A DNA stretch of 64,000 nt from contig NZ_VFPU01000001.1 of the NCBI RefSeq assembly GCF_006716885.1, positions 1,798,001 to 1,862,000 of the forward strand, given 5' to 3'. Origin of the DNA: Ornithinimicrobium humiphilum (lineage in GTDB: Bacteria > Actinomycetota > Actinomycetes > Actinomycetales > Dermatophilaceae). The first letter of the stretch is position 1; each line of letters begins with the position of its first letter. The translations under genes were made by a program, and so were the position numbers. The notes below the pieces were generated by a model that did not search any database, was not told where the DNA came from, and saw only the letters and a program-made list of their open reading frames with translations. This document shows, piece by piece, positions 8,936 to 17,179 of this stretch.

Positions 8936-9442
8936 ATGCTACGCACGGCCCGCCTGGTCCTGAGGCCGCTGGAGGAGGGGGACGCCGCGGTCCTCCGCGA
9001 GCTGTGGAGCGAGCGGGACCCGCGCGTGCCGCCGCACCGGCGCATCGACGCCGAGGGACGGCCGACCGTCTCCGACCTGGCTCGGCGGGTCCAGGACGCC
9101 GTCGGACCTCCGCCCGGTCTGCTGGCCGTGGAGGTCGCGGAGACCGGGGAGGTCGTCGGCTACTGCGGCATCGTCCCCACCGATGACGGCGAGGATCCCG
9201 AGCTGGCCTTCGAGCTGCTGCGTGGGCACCAGGGCAGGGGCTACGCCACCGAGGCGGCGCTCGCGGTGGTCGACGCGGCGCGCGCGGCGGGGCACGAGCG
9301 GCTCGTGGCCAGCGTGTGGGACTGGAACGGCCCGTCGCTGCGGGTGCTGGACAAGGTCGGCTTCCGCGAGACCGGTCGGCGGGCGCCCGACCCCGAACGC
9401 GGGACGACGATCCTCACGGCGCTGGAGCTGGGAGATCGGTGA
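8936..9442 (+). CDS. GNAT family N-acetyltransferase (RimJ/RimL type)
   Basis: A 168-residue GCN5-related acetyltransferase of the type that acetylates N-termini or small amines with acetyl-CoA. Seen: the opening LRTARLVLRPLEEGDAA, beta-strand VVGYCGIVPT, the acetyl-CoA loop LLRGHQGRGYATEAALAV (~95-112) with the QGRGYA signature, and the C-terminal WDWNGPSLRVLDKVGFRETG. The acceptor is unknown. The ATG at 8936 lies 7 nt after the cupin stop, and its own stop overlaps the GTG of the M23 gene (GTGA). Confidence 0.92.
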   Translation: MLRTARLVLRPLEEGDAAVLRELWSERDPRVPPHRRIDAEGRPTVSDLARRVQDAVGPPPGLLAVEVAETGEVVGYCGIVPTDDGEDPELAFELLRGHQGRGYATEAALAVVDAARAAGHERLVASVWDWNGPSLRVLDKVGFRETGRRAPDPERGTTILTALELGDR

Positions 9443-10056
9443 CGCGCCCGGTCGAGCTCGCCCCTCCCTTCTCCGGCCGCTGGCTGGTCCAGAACAGCCC
9501 GGCCGACCGCGTGCCCAGCCACGGCACGCACCTCTTCGCCACCACCTACGCGATCGACTTCGTGCCCGTGGACGAGGTGGGCCGGTCCGCCCGCCTCGGG
9601 CTGCGGGGCCTGGTGCGCCCGGAGCCGCCGCAGGCCTTCGTCGGGTTCGGACGACCGGTGCTCGCCCCGTCCGATGGCGTGGTCGCTGCGGTCCACGACG
9701 GGGAGCCGGACCATGACGCCTACCGCGGCCTGCCGTCGGTGGGCTACGCCCTCACGCAGGGCAGGCGGGCTCACGGGGGGTGGGTGGCGCTCGCCGGCAA
9801 CCACGTCGTCGTAGAGGTCCGCATCGGGGTGTTCGTGGCGCTGTGCCACCTCGCCGACGGCAGCGTCGGCGTGCGACCGGGGCAGGAGGTCGCCGCCGGC
9901 GAGGAGCTGGGCCGGTGCGGCAACTCGGGCAACAGCACCGAGCCGCACCTGCACCTGCAGGTCATGGACCAGCTCGACCCCGGCCGCGCTCGTGGGCTGC
10001 CCCTGACCTTCGGGAACGGCATACCGCATAGCGGGGAGATCGTCGACGCTCCCTGA
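9439..10056 (+). CDS. M23 family metallopeptidase (LytM-like)
   Basis: A 205-residue zinc peptidase of the M23 family, normally a peptidoglycan hydrolase. Zinc ligands are recognisable: SHGTHLFATTYAIDF at the N-terminus (His and Asp), LCHLADGSVGV, and the final GNSTEPHLHLQVMD with HLH. GNHVVVEV and RPGQEVAAGEELG complete the lysostaphin-like barrel. No signal peptide is visible, so secretion is unclear and it may act inside the cell or be released otherwise. The GTG at 9439 is preceded by GGGAG and overlaps the previous stop. Confidence 0.88.
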   Translation: MTRPVELAPPFSGRWLVQNSPADRVPSHGTHLFATTYAIDFVPVDEVGRSARLGLRGLVRPEPPQAFVGFGRPVLAPSDGVVAAVHDGEPDHDAYRGLPSVGYALTQGRRAHGGWVALAGNHVVVEVRIGVFVALCHLADGSVGVRPGQEVAAGEELGRCGNSGNSTEPHLHLQVMDQLDPGRARGLPLTFGNGIPHSGEIVDAP

Positions 10057-10071
10057 AGGCCCGGTCGCGCC

Positions 10072-10983
10072 TCAGCCCAGCTGGACCGGCAGCAGACCCC
10101 ACCGGGTCAGGGGAGCGATGGCCGCAAGCGCCTCGTCGAGGGTGGGGTGGCGGAAGGCGTAGCCGGTGCGCAGCAGCACCGCGGGGTGGACCCAGCGGCT
10201 CTTGAGGACGAGCTCCTCCTCGGTGCGGATGATCCGAGCGCCCGCACGCAAGGACCACGCCGGCAGGGGGAGACCGACCGGCGCACCCAGGTGGCGCCGG
10301 ACGGCCGCCATGAGCTGGGCGTTGGTCACGGGGTGCGGCGTCGCCAGATTGACCGGACCACTGATGTCGGGACGGTCCATCACGTGGCGGATCGCGCCGT
10401 GGACGTCGTCGACGTGGACCCAGCTGAACATCTGGGCCCCGTCGCCCTGCGCCCCGCCGAAGCCGGTGCGTGCCAGGTTGACGAGCGGGCTGAGGGCGCC
10501 GCCGTCCGGACCGAGCACGATGGCGATGCGGAGGGCGACCTTGCGGACCGGCGTGGGGGCGTCATACAGCTCCCGCTCCCAGGCCCGGGCGACGGCGACC
10601 GAGAAACCGCTGCCCAGCTCACCGGTCTCCTCGTCCTGCGGGCGGTCGCGGGCGTCGCGGTAGATCGTGCCGGTGCTGGCGTTGATCCAGACCGGGGGAG
10701 GAGACGTGCATCCCGCAAGCGCCTCTCCGAGGGCGCGGGTGGTCTCGGTGCGCGAGGAGAAGATCTCGTCAGCGGTGCGTCTGGTGTAGCGGCAGCTCAC
10801 CGAGCGTCCGGCCAGGTTGACCAGGGCGTCGGCGCCCTCCAGCACCGGGCGCAGGTCCTGGCCCCACGTCGCGTCCCCCGTGGTGCGGCCGATGGTGCGC
10901 ACCTCGACCCCCTCGGCGGCGAACGCCCGCCGGAGGTGCTGCCCGAGGAAGCCGGAGGCCCCGGCGAGGACGACGGTGCTCAT
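10072..10983 (-). CDS. TIGR01777-type NAD(P)-dependent epimerase/dehydratase
   Basis: A 303-residue extended SDR of the SulA/YfcH (TIGR01777) group. The Rossmann motif VVLAGASGFLGQHL is at the very N-terminus, ALVNLAGRSVSCRYT at ~60, and the C-terminal DUF1731 element YAFRHPTLDEALAAI at ~275, so the protein is full length. Its substrate is unknown across the family. The ATG at 10983 overlaps the stop of the TetR gene upstream (ATGA), so the two are co-transcribed and the epimerase is a likely target of that repressor. Confidence 0.92.
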   Translation of the reverse strand: MSTVVLAGASGFLGQHLRRAFAAEGVEVRTIGRTTGDATWGQDLRPVLEGADALVNLAGRSVSCRYTRRTADEIFSSRTETTRALGEALAGCTSPPPVWINASTGTIYRDARDRPQDEETGELGSGFSVAVARAWERELYDAPTPVRKVALRIAIVLGPDGGALSPLVNLARTGFGGAQGDGAQMFSWVHVDDVHGAIRHVMDRPDISGPVNLATPHPVTNAQLMAAVRRHLGAPVGLPLPAWSLRAGARIIRTEEELVLKSRWVHPAVLLRTGYAFRHPTLDEALAAIAPLTRWGLLPVQLG

Positions 10984-11660
10984 GGGGCGCTCCTGTCGGA
11001 GGAAGGTGCCGCCAGCCGGTCGACCAGGGCGAAGACGTCGGCGGCCAGGCCCCGGCCGACAGGCAGCCGGCTCAGGGAGACCACGCGCGAGATGATCGGC
11101 GCCAGGCCGTCCGCCAGCTCCCGCGTGCGGCGCTGCTGGGGGGAGGAGTCGGTGACCCAGTGCAGCGTGACCCCCAGGTAGGCCATCCACAGCAGCTCGG
11201 CCAGCCGCGGGTGCACGGTGGTCGTCCGGGTGCCGCGGGAGGCGGCGAGCACCTGCCGCATGAGGTCCGTCGCGGCCGCGCGGGCCGGCCCGGACTCCGT
11301 CGAGAACGGGCTCACGGCCGAGGACCGCGAGAGTGCGACGTGCAGCATCGTCGCCCCGAAGGAGTGGTATGGACTCATGGTGTCGAGGCCGGTATGCAGC
11401 ACCGTGCGCAGGTTGTCGGCCAGCGACGCCCCCTCGCGCAGCAGCGGCAGGGCGCGCTCACGGTGCTCCTCCTGGATGCGGGCGTAGAGCTCGAGGACGA
11501 AGGCGTCCTTGCCGTCGAAGTAGTAGTAGGCGGAGCCCTGGGAGACCCCGGCCTCGGTGGCGACCAGGCGCATCGTCGTCGCCTCGTAGCCGCGCTCGCG
11601 GAACAACCGCAGGGCGGTGTCGACGAGGAGCTCGCGCGTGCGCTCCGCCTTGGTGGTCAT
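10980..11660 (-). CDS. TetR family transcriptional regulator
   Basis: A 226-residue repressor-type protein. The N-terminal TetR helix-turn-helix is clear: RELLVDTALRLFRERGYEAT, then MRLVATEAGVSQGSAYYYF (~35-55). The C-terminal ligand domain is of an unspecified subgroup, so the inducer cannot be named. I chose the ATG at 11660 over one at 11675 because it starts the usual MTTKAERTRE. A perfect inverted repeat 20-35 bp upstream is a good candidate for its own operator. It is coupled to the downstream epimerase. Confidence 0.93.
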   Translation of the reverse strand: MTTKAERTRELLVDTALRLFRERGYEATTMRLVATEAGVSQGSAYYYFDGKDAFVLELYARIQEEHRERALPLLREGASLADNLRTVLHTGLDTMSPYHSFGATMLHVALSRSSAVSPFSTESGPARAAATDLMRQVLAASRGTRTTTVHPRLAELLWMAYLGVTLHWVTDSSPQQRRTRELADGLAPIISRVVSLSRLPVGRGLAADVFALVDRLAAPSSDRSAP

Positions 11661-11679
11661 GAGGGCAACATACACCTGT

Positions 11680-11695
11680 TTTGAACGTGTTCAAA
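11680..11695. promoter_or_regulatory. Probable TetR operator
   Basis: TTTGAAC-GT-GTTCAAA is a perfect 7-bp inverted repeat with a 2-bp spacer in an AT-rich gap, 20 bp upstream of the TetR start and 64 bp upstream of the divergent lipoprotein start at 11759. Size, symmetry and position match TetR-family autoregulatory operators. Confidence 0.65.
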
Positions 11696-11758
11696 GAACG
11701 TTTGTCGTCGGCAGGACGCGCCCGGGAACATCGCACTGCCGTCGCACGTCTGAGGCGT

Positions 11759-12199
11759 ATGGACGCGAGGACAGCGGGTGCGGCGGTGACGGTGTGGGCA
11801 TCGGTTCTCGTGGTCGCCGGGTGCGGCACGGCCACCAGCGGTGATCCCCCCGCGGGACCGCGCTCGGGCGTCACGGTCAGGGAGGTGCACGCAGACGTGC
11901 CCTTCTACCCAGCCTGCGGCAACGAGGTCCTCGAGCTGGACGGGACCACCTGGTACCAGCTCTACCGCGACGAGCAGCGCGCGCTGGACGCCGAGCTCGA
12001 CGGCGGAACCGCCGGGGGAGCGAACGCCCTGATGGTGGTCACCGACGTCTCGGCCCCTAGGGTGGTCGCCCCGGGGCCCGGCGACGACGTGGGCGACGTC
12101 ACCGTCTTCTCCGACGGGTTCGCGCGCTTCGAGTCCGACAGCGGCGACCTGTCGACCTGGTTGACGACGGAGGTCCGCACCTACAACTGGGAGTGCTGA
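11759..12199 (+). CDS. Small putative lipoprotein
   Basis: A 146-residue secreted protein with a type II signal peptide (hydrophobic AAVTVWASVLVVAGC, lipobox VVAGC). The mature part is acidic with no family I recognise: VHADVPFYPACGNEVLELDG, DVGDVTVFSDGFARFES and a C-terminal NWEC. Three Cys in the mature chain, including the C-terminal one, could form a disulfide. The frame opens at 11681, but that start falls inside the TetR operator, so I prefer the ATG at 11759, which begins just before the signal sequence. It is divergent from the TetR gene. Confidence 0.7.
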   Translation: MDARTAGAAVTVWASVLVVAGCGTATSGDPPAGPRSGVTVREVHADVPFYPACGNEVLELDGTTWYQLYRDEQRALDAELDGGTAGGANALMVVTDVSAPRVVAPGPGDDVGDVTVFSDGFARFESDSGDLSTWLTTEVRTYNWEC

Positions 12200-12241
12200 G
12201 ACGGGCCTGCGGGTCCGGACCCGGAGGTTAGGGTCGGGACC

Positions 12242-13090
12242 GTGACCGACCCCGCAGATCGCCTGACGGCCCGGCAGCGGGCCCTCGTCGACACGTGGCT
12301 GGGGGAGTGGTGCGTCCTCGCCGACCACACCTGGGGCCAGACCGACACAGTGGTGCTCGAGGTCCGGTCCGCCCGTGGTCACGTCGTCGTCAAGGCGGGC
12401 GGGCCCGCGAACGGTCACATCGGGCGAGAGATCCGGGCCCACCAGGGGTGGACCGCACGATGGGTGGAGGCGGGGCGGGCCGCCCGGATGGTGGCCGCCG
12501 ACGAGGACGCCCGGGTCCTGGTCACGTCGTTCGTCCCCGGGCGTCTGGTCGAGGGGACGTCCGCGCAGGACGACCCGACGACATACCTGCAGGCGGGGCG
12601 GTTGCTGGCGGCCTTCCACAGTCAGCACGCAGAGGTGGATCCGGACTGGAACGACCGGCTCCGGCAGCGGGTGGACAACTTCCTCGCGAGACCCCACCGG
12701 ATCGACGGGGAGGTGGAGGCGCGAGTTCGCCGGGAGCTCGAGGACTGGCCCGGCGGGGGAGCCGCCGTCGTGCCCACCCACGGCGACTGGCAGCCGCGCA
12801 ACTGGCTGGACGACGACGGGACGCTGCGGGTGATCGATCTCGGTCGCTTCGATCTCCGCCCGCCCGAGGAGGACTTCGTGCGGCTCGCTCGTCAGGACTT
12901 CCTGCGCGACCAGCGGCTTGAGGTGGCCTTCCGGGAGGGTTATGGTCGCGACCCGCGCGAACCGGGGATGTGGCGACGCATGAACGTCGCCGAGGCGGTC
13001 GGCACGGCCGTGTGGGCCTTCGCGGTCGGGGACGAGCCGTTCGAGGCCGTCGGCCACGCCCAGCTCGCACGGCTCTTCCCGACCGGGTGA
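12242..13090 (+). CDS. Aminoglycoside phosphotransferase-fold kinase
   Basis: A 282-residue protein of the APH/choline-kinase superfamily. The catalytic loop is THGDWQPRNWLDDDG (~178-192) with the catalytic Asp and Mg-binding Asn; the DFG-equivalent is VIDLGRFDL (~197). VVVKAGGPANGHIGREIRAH supplies the ATP-binding Lys and the helix-C Glu. The substrate could be an aminoglycoside, another antibiotic or a metabolite; nothing in the context decides. The start is the GTG at 12242, with TAGGGT 7 nt upstream, so it is probably leaderless. Confidence 0.88.
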   Translation: MTDPADRLTARQRALVDTWLGEWCVLADHTWGQTDTVVLEVRSARGHVVVKAGGPANGHIGREIRAHQGWTARWVEAGRAARMVAADEDARVLVTSFVPGRLVEGTSAQDDPTTYLQAGRLLAAFHSQHAEVDPDWNDRLRQRVDNFLARPHRIDGEVEARVRRELEDWPGGGAAVVPTHGDWQPRNWLDDDGTLRVIDLGRFDLRPPEEDFVRLARQDFLRDQRLEVAFREGYGRDPREPGMWRRMNVAEAVGTAVWAFAVGDEPFEAVGHAQLARLFPTG

Positions 13091-13187
13091 CGCCCGCCGG
13101 CCTCGATCGCGACGCGGGAGCTGGAGCTCGGGCGTGTTTCGTCCAGCCCTCCATCCTGCCCGTTCAGGGGGCTAGGGTCTGGGAAGC

Positions 13188-13730
13188 ATGAGGCCTACGC
13201 CGGGGGACGTCGCAGCGCAGATCACCGCGATCGTCGGGTCGACGTGGCCCGACGGGCTCGACGACGGGATCCCGTGGCTGGGGTCGCTCGGCGTGTCGAC
13301 GGAGACTGCCGAGGAGACGTCGTGCGAGGAGGACAGCGGCGCCTGGGACTTCGCCACGCTGCCGGCGTGGGGCGCGGCGAAGGTCGGATGGAGCACCTAC
13401 CGCGGGCGGTTCGCGGGCGTGTCGTGGTGGCTGTGGAGCGACCTTGAGTGGGAAGACGTGCGATCGGCCGCGGCGGCCCTGGCCGAGGAGATCTCGACCG
13501 TCCACGGAGCGCCATCGGAGTCCACCGCGGAGGCCGAGGGCCGGGGCCCCAGCTGGCTCTGGCGCCTGGAGGGCCACGATATCGAGATGTACGCCCACAA
13601 CGGCGCGATCCGGCCGGAGGGCTTCGCCGCCGGGCCGTCGGTGGTGCAGCTGCACGTCGACCTGCGACCCGTGGCGGAGCTGCGCGAGGACGAGGCGCAG
13701 CGCCGCGCGGTCTGGAAGCCGCAGGCCTAG
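13188..13730 (+). CDS. Hypothetical protein, Trp-rich
   Basis: A 180-residue soluble protein I cannot assign. It looks like one of the small DUF proteins common in actinobacterial genomes: about 10 Trp, an acidic middle, and a central element GVSWWLWSDLEWEDVRSA followed by GPSWLWRLEGHDIEMYAHNG. No signal peptide or membrane segment is present. The ATG at 13188 has TAGGGT 9 nt upstream, which supports transcription and this start. No operon partner is evident. Confidence 0.6.
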   Translation: MRPTPGDVAAQITAIVGSTWPDGLDDGIPWLGSLGVSTETAEETSCEEDSGAWDFATLPAWGAAKVGWSTYRGRFAGVSWWLWSDLEWEDVRSAAAALAEEISTVHGAPSESTAEAEGRGPSWLWRLEGHDIEMYAHNGAIRPEGFAAGPSVVQLHVDLRPVAELREDEAQRRAVWKPQA

Positions 13731-13776
13731 CCAGCGGACACTGGGCTGATCCGGGGGCACCGGGTCACCTTGTGGT

Positions 13777-14226
13777 GTGAGCGCTACTGTGATGAGCGTG
13801 GCGCCCGCCCTCTCGCCCCGCCTGGCAGCCGTCGTGGACGCCCTGCCGATCATTCCGCACTCCCGGGTCCTGGAGATCGGCTGCGGGACCGGCGCTGCGG
13901 CCCGCGCGGTCGCCGCTCGGCTGACCGACGGGCGCATCCTCGCGATCGACCGCTCGGCCAGGGCCGTCGAGCAGACGCGTGCCAGCTCCGCCAGCGAGAT
14001 CGCGTCCGGCCGGATGAGCGTCCGTCAGGCCGCGGCCGAGGAGTTCGTGCCCGAGCCGGGGGAGGGCCCGTTCGACGTGGTGTTCGCGGTCCGGGTGGGC
14101 GCCCTGGACGGTCGGCACCCCGACGCCGGGGCCTTGGCGCTGGAACGCATCCGGGCCGCCCTGGCCTCGGGTGGGCGGGTGTTCGTCGACGGCGGTCAGC
14201 CCCTGCGCGAGCTCGACCTCGGCTGA
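13777..14226 (+). CDS. Class I SAM-dependent methyltransferase (short)
   Basis: A 149-residue Rossmann methyltransferase. Motif I SRVLEIGCGTGAAARAVA (~29-46), the acidic loop ILAIDRSARAVEQT (~55) and motif IV PFDVVFAVRVG (~98) are clear, with a C-terminal GGRVFVDGG strand. At 149 residues it is only the core fold and lacks a substrate-capping region, so it is either a minimal enzyme or slightly truncated. The GTG at 13777 is used; an internal ATG follows at 13792. The substrate is unknown. Confidence 0.82.
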   Translation: MSATVMSVAPALSPRLAAVVDALPIIPHSRVLEIGCGTGAAARAVAARLTDGRILAIDRSARAVEQTRASSASEIASGRMSVRQAAAEEFVPEPGEGPFDVVFAVRVGALDGRHPDAGALALERIRAALASGGRVFVDGGQPLRELDLG

Positions 14227-14317
14227 CGCGTCGCCGCCCATGAGAACGATCTGCCACACGCGGCGATGATGCAGTGACCTCGCGCGCGGACCCACGGTCC
14301 GATGATGAACTGTGGGC

Positions 14318-15052
14318 ATGACCACGGTCCTCGTGGGCGGCGGCCCGGACACCACCCGCAGCTCGACCTGTCTCCAACCGTTCGTCGACGCCTGCCTGGA
14401 ACGTGGAGTCGCCCGTGTCGGCCTGCTCCTGGCAGGTGCGGCCGACAACGCCAGAATGTTCGCCCCCGACTACACGAACCTGCTGCCCGCGCTCGCCGGG
14501 CGGATCGACGTGGTGCCGCTCGCGGACGGCGTCCCGGACGTGGCCAGGTTCGAGGCGCTCGTCGTAGGTGGTGGCCCGACCCCCGCGTATCACTCGGCGC
14601 TGCGCCCTGTCTATCCCGAGATCCGCGCGATGGCCGCCGTCGGCTGTCCCTACCTCGGCTTCTCGGCCGGCGCGATGATCGCCGGAGACCGGGCACTCGT
14701 GGGGGGCCACCGGGTGGATGGGGTCGACGTCTGCCCTGTCGGGTGGTCGGAGGGCTTGGACGAGGTCTCCCTCGACGAAGGGATCGGTCTCGTCCCCGGC
14801 GTGGTCGAGGTGCACGCCGCCCAGGCCGGGACGGTCGGCCGAGCCGTCGCGATCGTTCTGCAGCGAGGTGCGGAGGTCGTCGTGGCCCTTGACGAGGACA
14901 CTGCCGTGCGCCCCCGAGGTCAACAGTGGGACGTCCTCGGGACGGGTCGAGCCTGGAGGGTCAGCGCCGACGATCGCGGGCGGGCGGTCGTCGACCCCGT
15001 GCGCGCCGGAGGGGTCATTCCTGTCCCGGCGCCCGATCACACGCGTTACTGA
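14318..15052 (+). CDS. Peptidase S51 (dipeptidase E/cyanophycinase-like) family protein
   Basis: A 244-residue protein with the class I glutamine-amidotransferase-like fold of S51 peptidases. The nucleophile elbow GFSAGAMIAGD (~110-120) carries the catalytic Ser, and ALVVGGGPTPAYH (~82) matches the GGN-type loop. The region that normally holds the catalytic His reads LVPGVVEVHAAQAGTVGRA: the His is there, but the usual Asp-x-His is Glu-x-His. Members cleave N-terminal aspartyl dipeptides or cyanophycin; no cyanophycin genes are nearby. The start is the ATG at 14318. Confidence 0.75.
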   Translation: MTTVLVGGGPDTTRSSTCLQPFVDACLERGVARVGLLLAGAADNARMFAPDYTNLLPALAGRIDVVPLADGVPDVARFEALVVGGGPTPAYHSALRPVYPEIRAMAAVGCPYLGFSAGAMIAGDRALVGGHRVDGVDVCPVGWSEGLDEVSLDEGIGLVPGVVEVHAAQAGTVGRAVAIVLQRGAEVVVALDEDTAVRPRGQQWDVLGTGRAWRVSADDRGRAVVDPVRAGGVIPVPAPDHTRY

Positions 15053-15089
15053 TCGACGGAGGGCGGCGGTGCACGGGCCCCGGCGATCC

Positions 15090-15665
15090 TCAGGACCCGC
15101 GCGACTCCTCGCGCAGCCGGGGCTCGACGCGGCTCTCCGGACGGAAGCCGGCCTTGTCGGCGTAGAACTCCCGGATGCGGTCCATGTCGGCCGACACGTT
15201 CCCCGTCAGCTCGATCGTCGGACCCAGACCAGTCGTCATGGTGGTGCGATCCACATACCCGAGCGTGACCGGCATATCGCTCTCCTGCGCGATCCGGTAG
15301 AAGCCCGACTTCCAGTGGGTGTGACCCTTGCGGGTGCCGTCGGGGGTGACCACGAGGCCGAACACCTCGCCCGTGCGGATGCGCTCGAGCACCTCGTCGA
15401 CGACCCGGAAGGGGTTGGACCGGTCGACGGGTATGCCGCCCAGCCGACGCATGATCGGACCGCGCCAGCCGCTGAAGAGCGTGTGCTTGCCCAGCCACCT
15501 GAAGTCCATGCCCAGACGCCAGGCGATCGCCAACATCAGCACGAAGTCCCAGTTGGACGTGTGGGGCGCCCCGACGAGGACGGTGGGGCGGTCCGGCGCG
15601 GGCGCCGAGACGAGCTTCCACCGGCTGACGGCCCAGAAGGTGCGGGCGACGAGGCGTCGGAGCAT
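15090..15665 (-). CDS. 1-acylglycerol-3-phosphate acyltransferase-like protein
   Basis: A 191-residue PlsC-family acyltransferase. The HX4D catalytic motif is APHTSNWDFVL (~36-46) and the glycerol-phosphate loop region is LVVTPDGTRKGHTHWK (~103-118), with GGIPVDRSNP between. Members acylate lysophosphatidic acid or other lipids at the inner membrane face. The short length and the VTPDGTRKG variant place it in the subgroup often annotated as a general glycerol acyltransferase. The ATG at 15665 was preferred; the frame continues to 15710. Confidence 0.85.
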   Translation of the reverse strand: MLRRLVARTFWAVSRWKLVSAPAPDRPTVLVGAPHTSNWDFVLMLAIAWRLGMDFRWLGKHTLFSGWRGPIMRRLGGIPVDRSNPFRVVDEVLERIRTGEVFGLVVTPDGTRKGHTHWKSGFYRIAQESDMPVTLGYVDRTTMTTGLGPTIELTGNVSADMDRIREFYADKAGFRPESRVEPRLREESRGS

Positions 15666-15749
15666 GGCCCAACGGTAGGGCACGTGGCTCGACGGGTCGG
15701 GGCCGACCACGGGTTCGTCCCCGCGGCCAGGACAGCTCCGCCGGTGGAA

Positions 15750-16148
15750 TCACTCCGGGGCGACCAGCTCCAGCTCGAAGCCCTCGTGGTTCTCGATGAA
15801 CAGGGCGGTGTGCTGCGGTCCGCCGGCATGCGGGTAGCGGTCCGCGAAGAGCTCGGTCCAACCGTGCCGGCCGCAGTCCTCTCGCAGCCGGTCGAGCTGG
15901 TGGCGGTCGGCGACGCGAAGGGCCAGGTGGTTCATCCCGGCGCGGGTGCGCTCGTGGGCACCGGTGACGTCGGGGGACTGCTCCAGCACCAGGTAGACAC
16001 CGCTCGGGTGGGTCCACACCCGTCCCGCCGGCCAGTCCCGGTCATCCTCGGCGTGCCAGCCGATCGAGGTGAGGAGCCAGTCGAACGACGGCACGGCACC
16101 CGCGAGGTCGCAGGTCCACAGCTCGACGTGGTGGACGCCGTTCTCCAT
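15750..16148 (-). CDS. VOC family (glyoxalase-fold) protein
   Basis: A 132-residue vicinal-oxygen-chelate protein made of two beta-alpha-beta-beta-beta modules: VHHVELWTCDLAGAVPSFDW (1-25) and GMNHLALRVADRHQLDRL (~71-88). Metal-ligand candidates are His in VHHVEL, His in MNHLAL and Glu in GFELELVAPE at the C-terminus, so a metal site is likely. The substrate is unknown; relatives range from glyoxalase to dioxygenases. The ATG follows directly after the stop of the upstream gene at 16149, so the two are translationally coupled. Confidence 0.88.
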   Translation of the reverse strand: MENGVHHVELWTCDLAGAVPSFDWLLTSIGWHAEDDRDWPAGRVWTHPSGVYLVLEQSPDVTGAHERTRAGMNHLALRVADRHQLDRLREDCGRHGWTELFADRYPHAGGPQHTALFIENHEGFELELVAPE

Positions 16149-16598
16149 CTAGGAGTCCTCGTCGGACCTCGGGCTGGCTAGCTCTCCCTGGTCCTCGGGG
16201 AAGCCGACCGTGGGCCAGAGGGCGGCCGACCCGGCGTCGTCCAGCCACTCGACCGTGAAGTCCGTCTCGTCCTCCCCGGTGAGGTCGAGGGCCTCCCGGA
16301 TCGAGTGCTGGCGGACGAACCAGGGCAGCCGGCCGGCCCGCACCTCGCGCGTCAGGGAGAACGGCTGGGGGTCCTCGGCGATGAGCTCGTGCGACCCGTC
16401 GTGCCAGGTGATGAGGAAGGTGGGGAGCGGACGCAGCCGGAACACCCCGGCCCACTGCACGTGCGATGCGACATGTCCCACCTGGGCTCCGTGGTGCAGG
16501 AGACGCCCGACGCGATGGTCGAAGAAGCCCAGCTCGGACTCGAAGGGGTCCTTTCCGGGGGACCGGCGGATCAGTGGCATTCCTGAAGTGTGTCGCAC
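16149..16598 (-). CDS. Hypothetical protein
   Basis: A 143-149-residue soluble protein with no family I can name. Seen: FFDHRVGRLLHHGAQVGH, LRPLPTFLITWHDGSHELI and a C-terminal acidic tail ending DEDS. Start choices are the GTG at 16598 or the ATG at 16580; neither has a well-spaced ribosome site, so the start is open. Its TAG is immediately followed by the ATG of the VOC gene, which suggests a two-gene operon. It is divergent from the SRPBCC gene. Confidence 0.6.
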   Translation of the reverse strand: MRHTSGMPLIRRSPGKDPFESELGFFDHRVGRLLHHGAQVGHVASHVQWAGVFRLRPLPTFLITWHDGSHELIAEDPQPFSLTREVRAGRLPWFVRQHSIREALDLTGEDETDFTVEWLDDAGSAALWPTVGFPEDQGELASPRSDEDS

Positions 16599-16690
16599 GT
16601 GCCGCCCGCGGATGGTCCCAGCCCGCTACGGTGTGGCACCCAGGGTGCGTGCCAGGCTCGGCGGCGGCGCCAGGACGAGAGCGAGAACGG

Positions 16691-17145
16691 ATGAAGAGGC
16701 GTGCGACGACCTGGTGCGTCGGCCGGTCGACGAGGTCTTCGACTACCTGGCCGACGTGACGAACGAGGTCCACTGGCGCCGGTCGGTCGTGGAGTCCTCG
16801 TACACGACCGACGGGCCGCTCGCCGTCGGCCGGCAGGGCCTGACCGGCGTTGCGATGGGGGACAAGCGGGTCTCGATGGGCTGGACCGTCGTCGACCACG
16901 TCCCCGGACGGCACGTCCGGTGGCAGCTGACGGACGGGCCGTGGCGCGGAGGCGGCTCCTACACGGTGGACGCGGCTCCGGACGGGGCTGCCGTGACCGC
17001 CGCGCTGGAGGTCCGTCTCGCAGGTGCGTCACGACTTCTCGAGCCGGTCCTCGGGATCATGCTCGGACGGGGTCTGCGACAGGACCTTGACCGCCTGGGA
17101 ACGGTGCTCGAGGGGCAGCCCCAGCGAGGTTCCGCCAGCTCGTGA
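16691..17145 (+). CDS. SRPBCC (START-like) protein, probable 5' frameshift
   Basis: The main frame from about 16711 encodes a START/polyketide-cyclase-like fold that binds hydrophobic ligands: VRRPVDEVFDYLADVTNEV, GRQGLTGVAMGDKRVSMGW and GGGSYTVDAAPDG, with a C-terminal helix LGRGLRQDLDRLGTVL. In this frame the only starts are GTGs (16645, 16714) that give an unusual N-terminus. The ATG at 16691 lies in another frame; adding one C near 16708 would join them as MKRRATTLVRRPVDEVFDY, exactly the expected first strand. So a one-base deletion or sequence error is likely. The ligand is unknown. Confidence 0.7.
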
Positions 17146-17179
17146 CGGGGGCCACGGCCTACCTCGGTAGGTTGACCGG

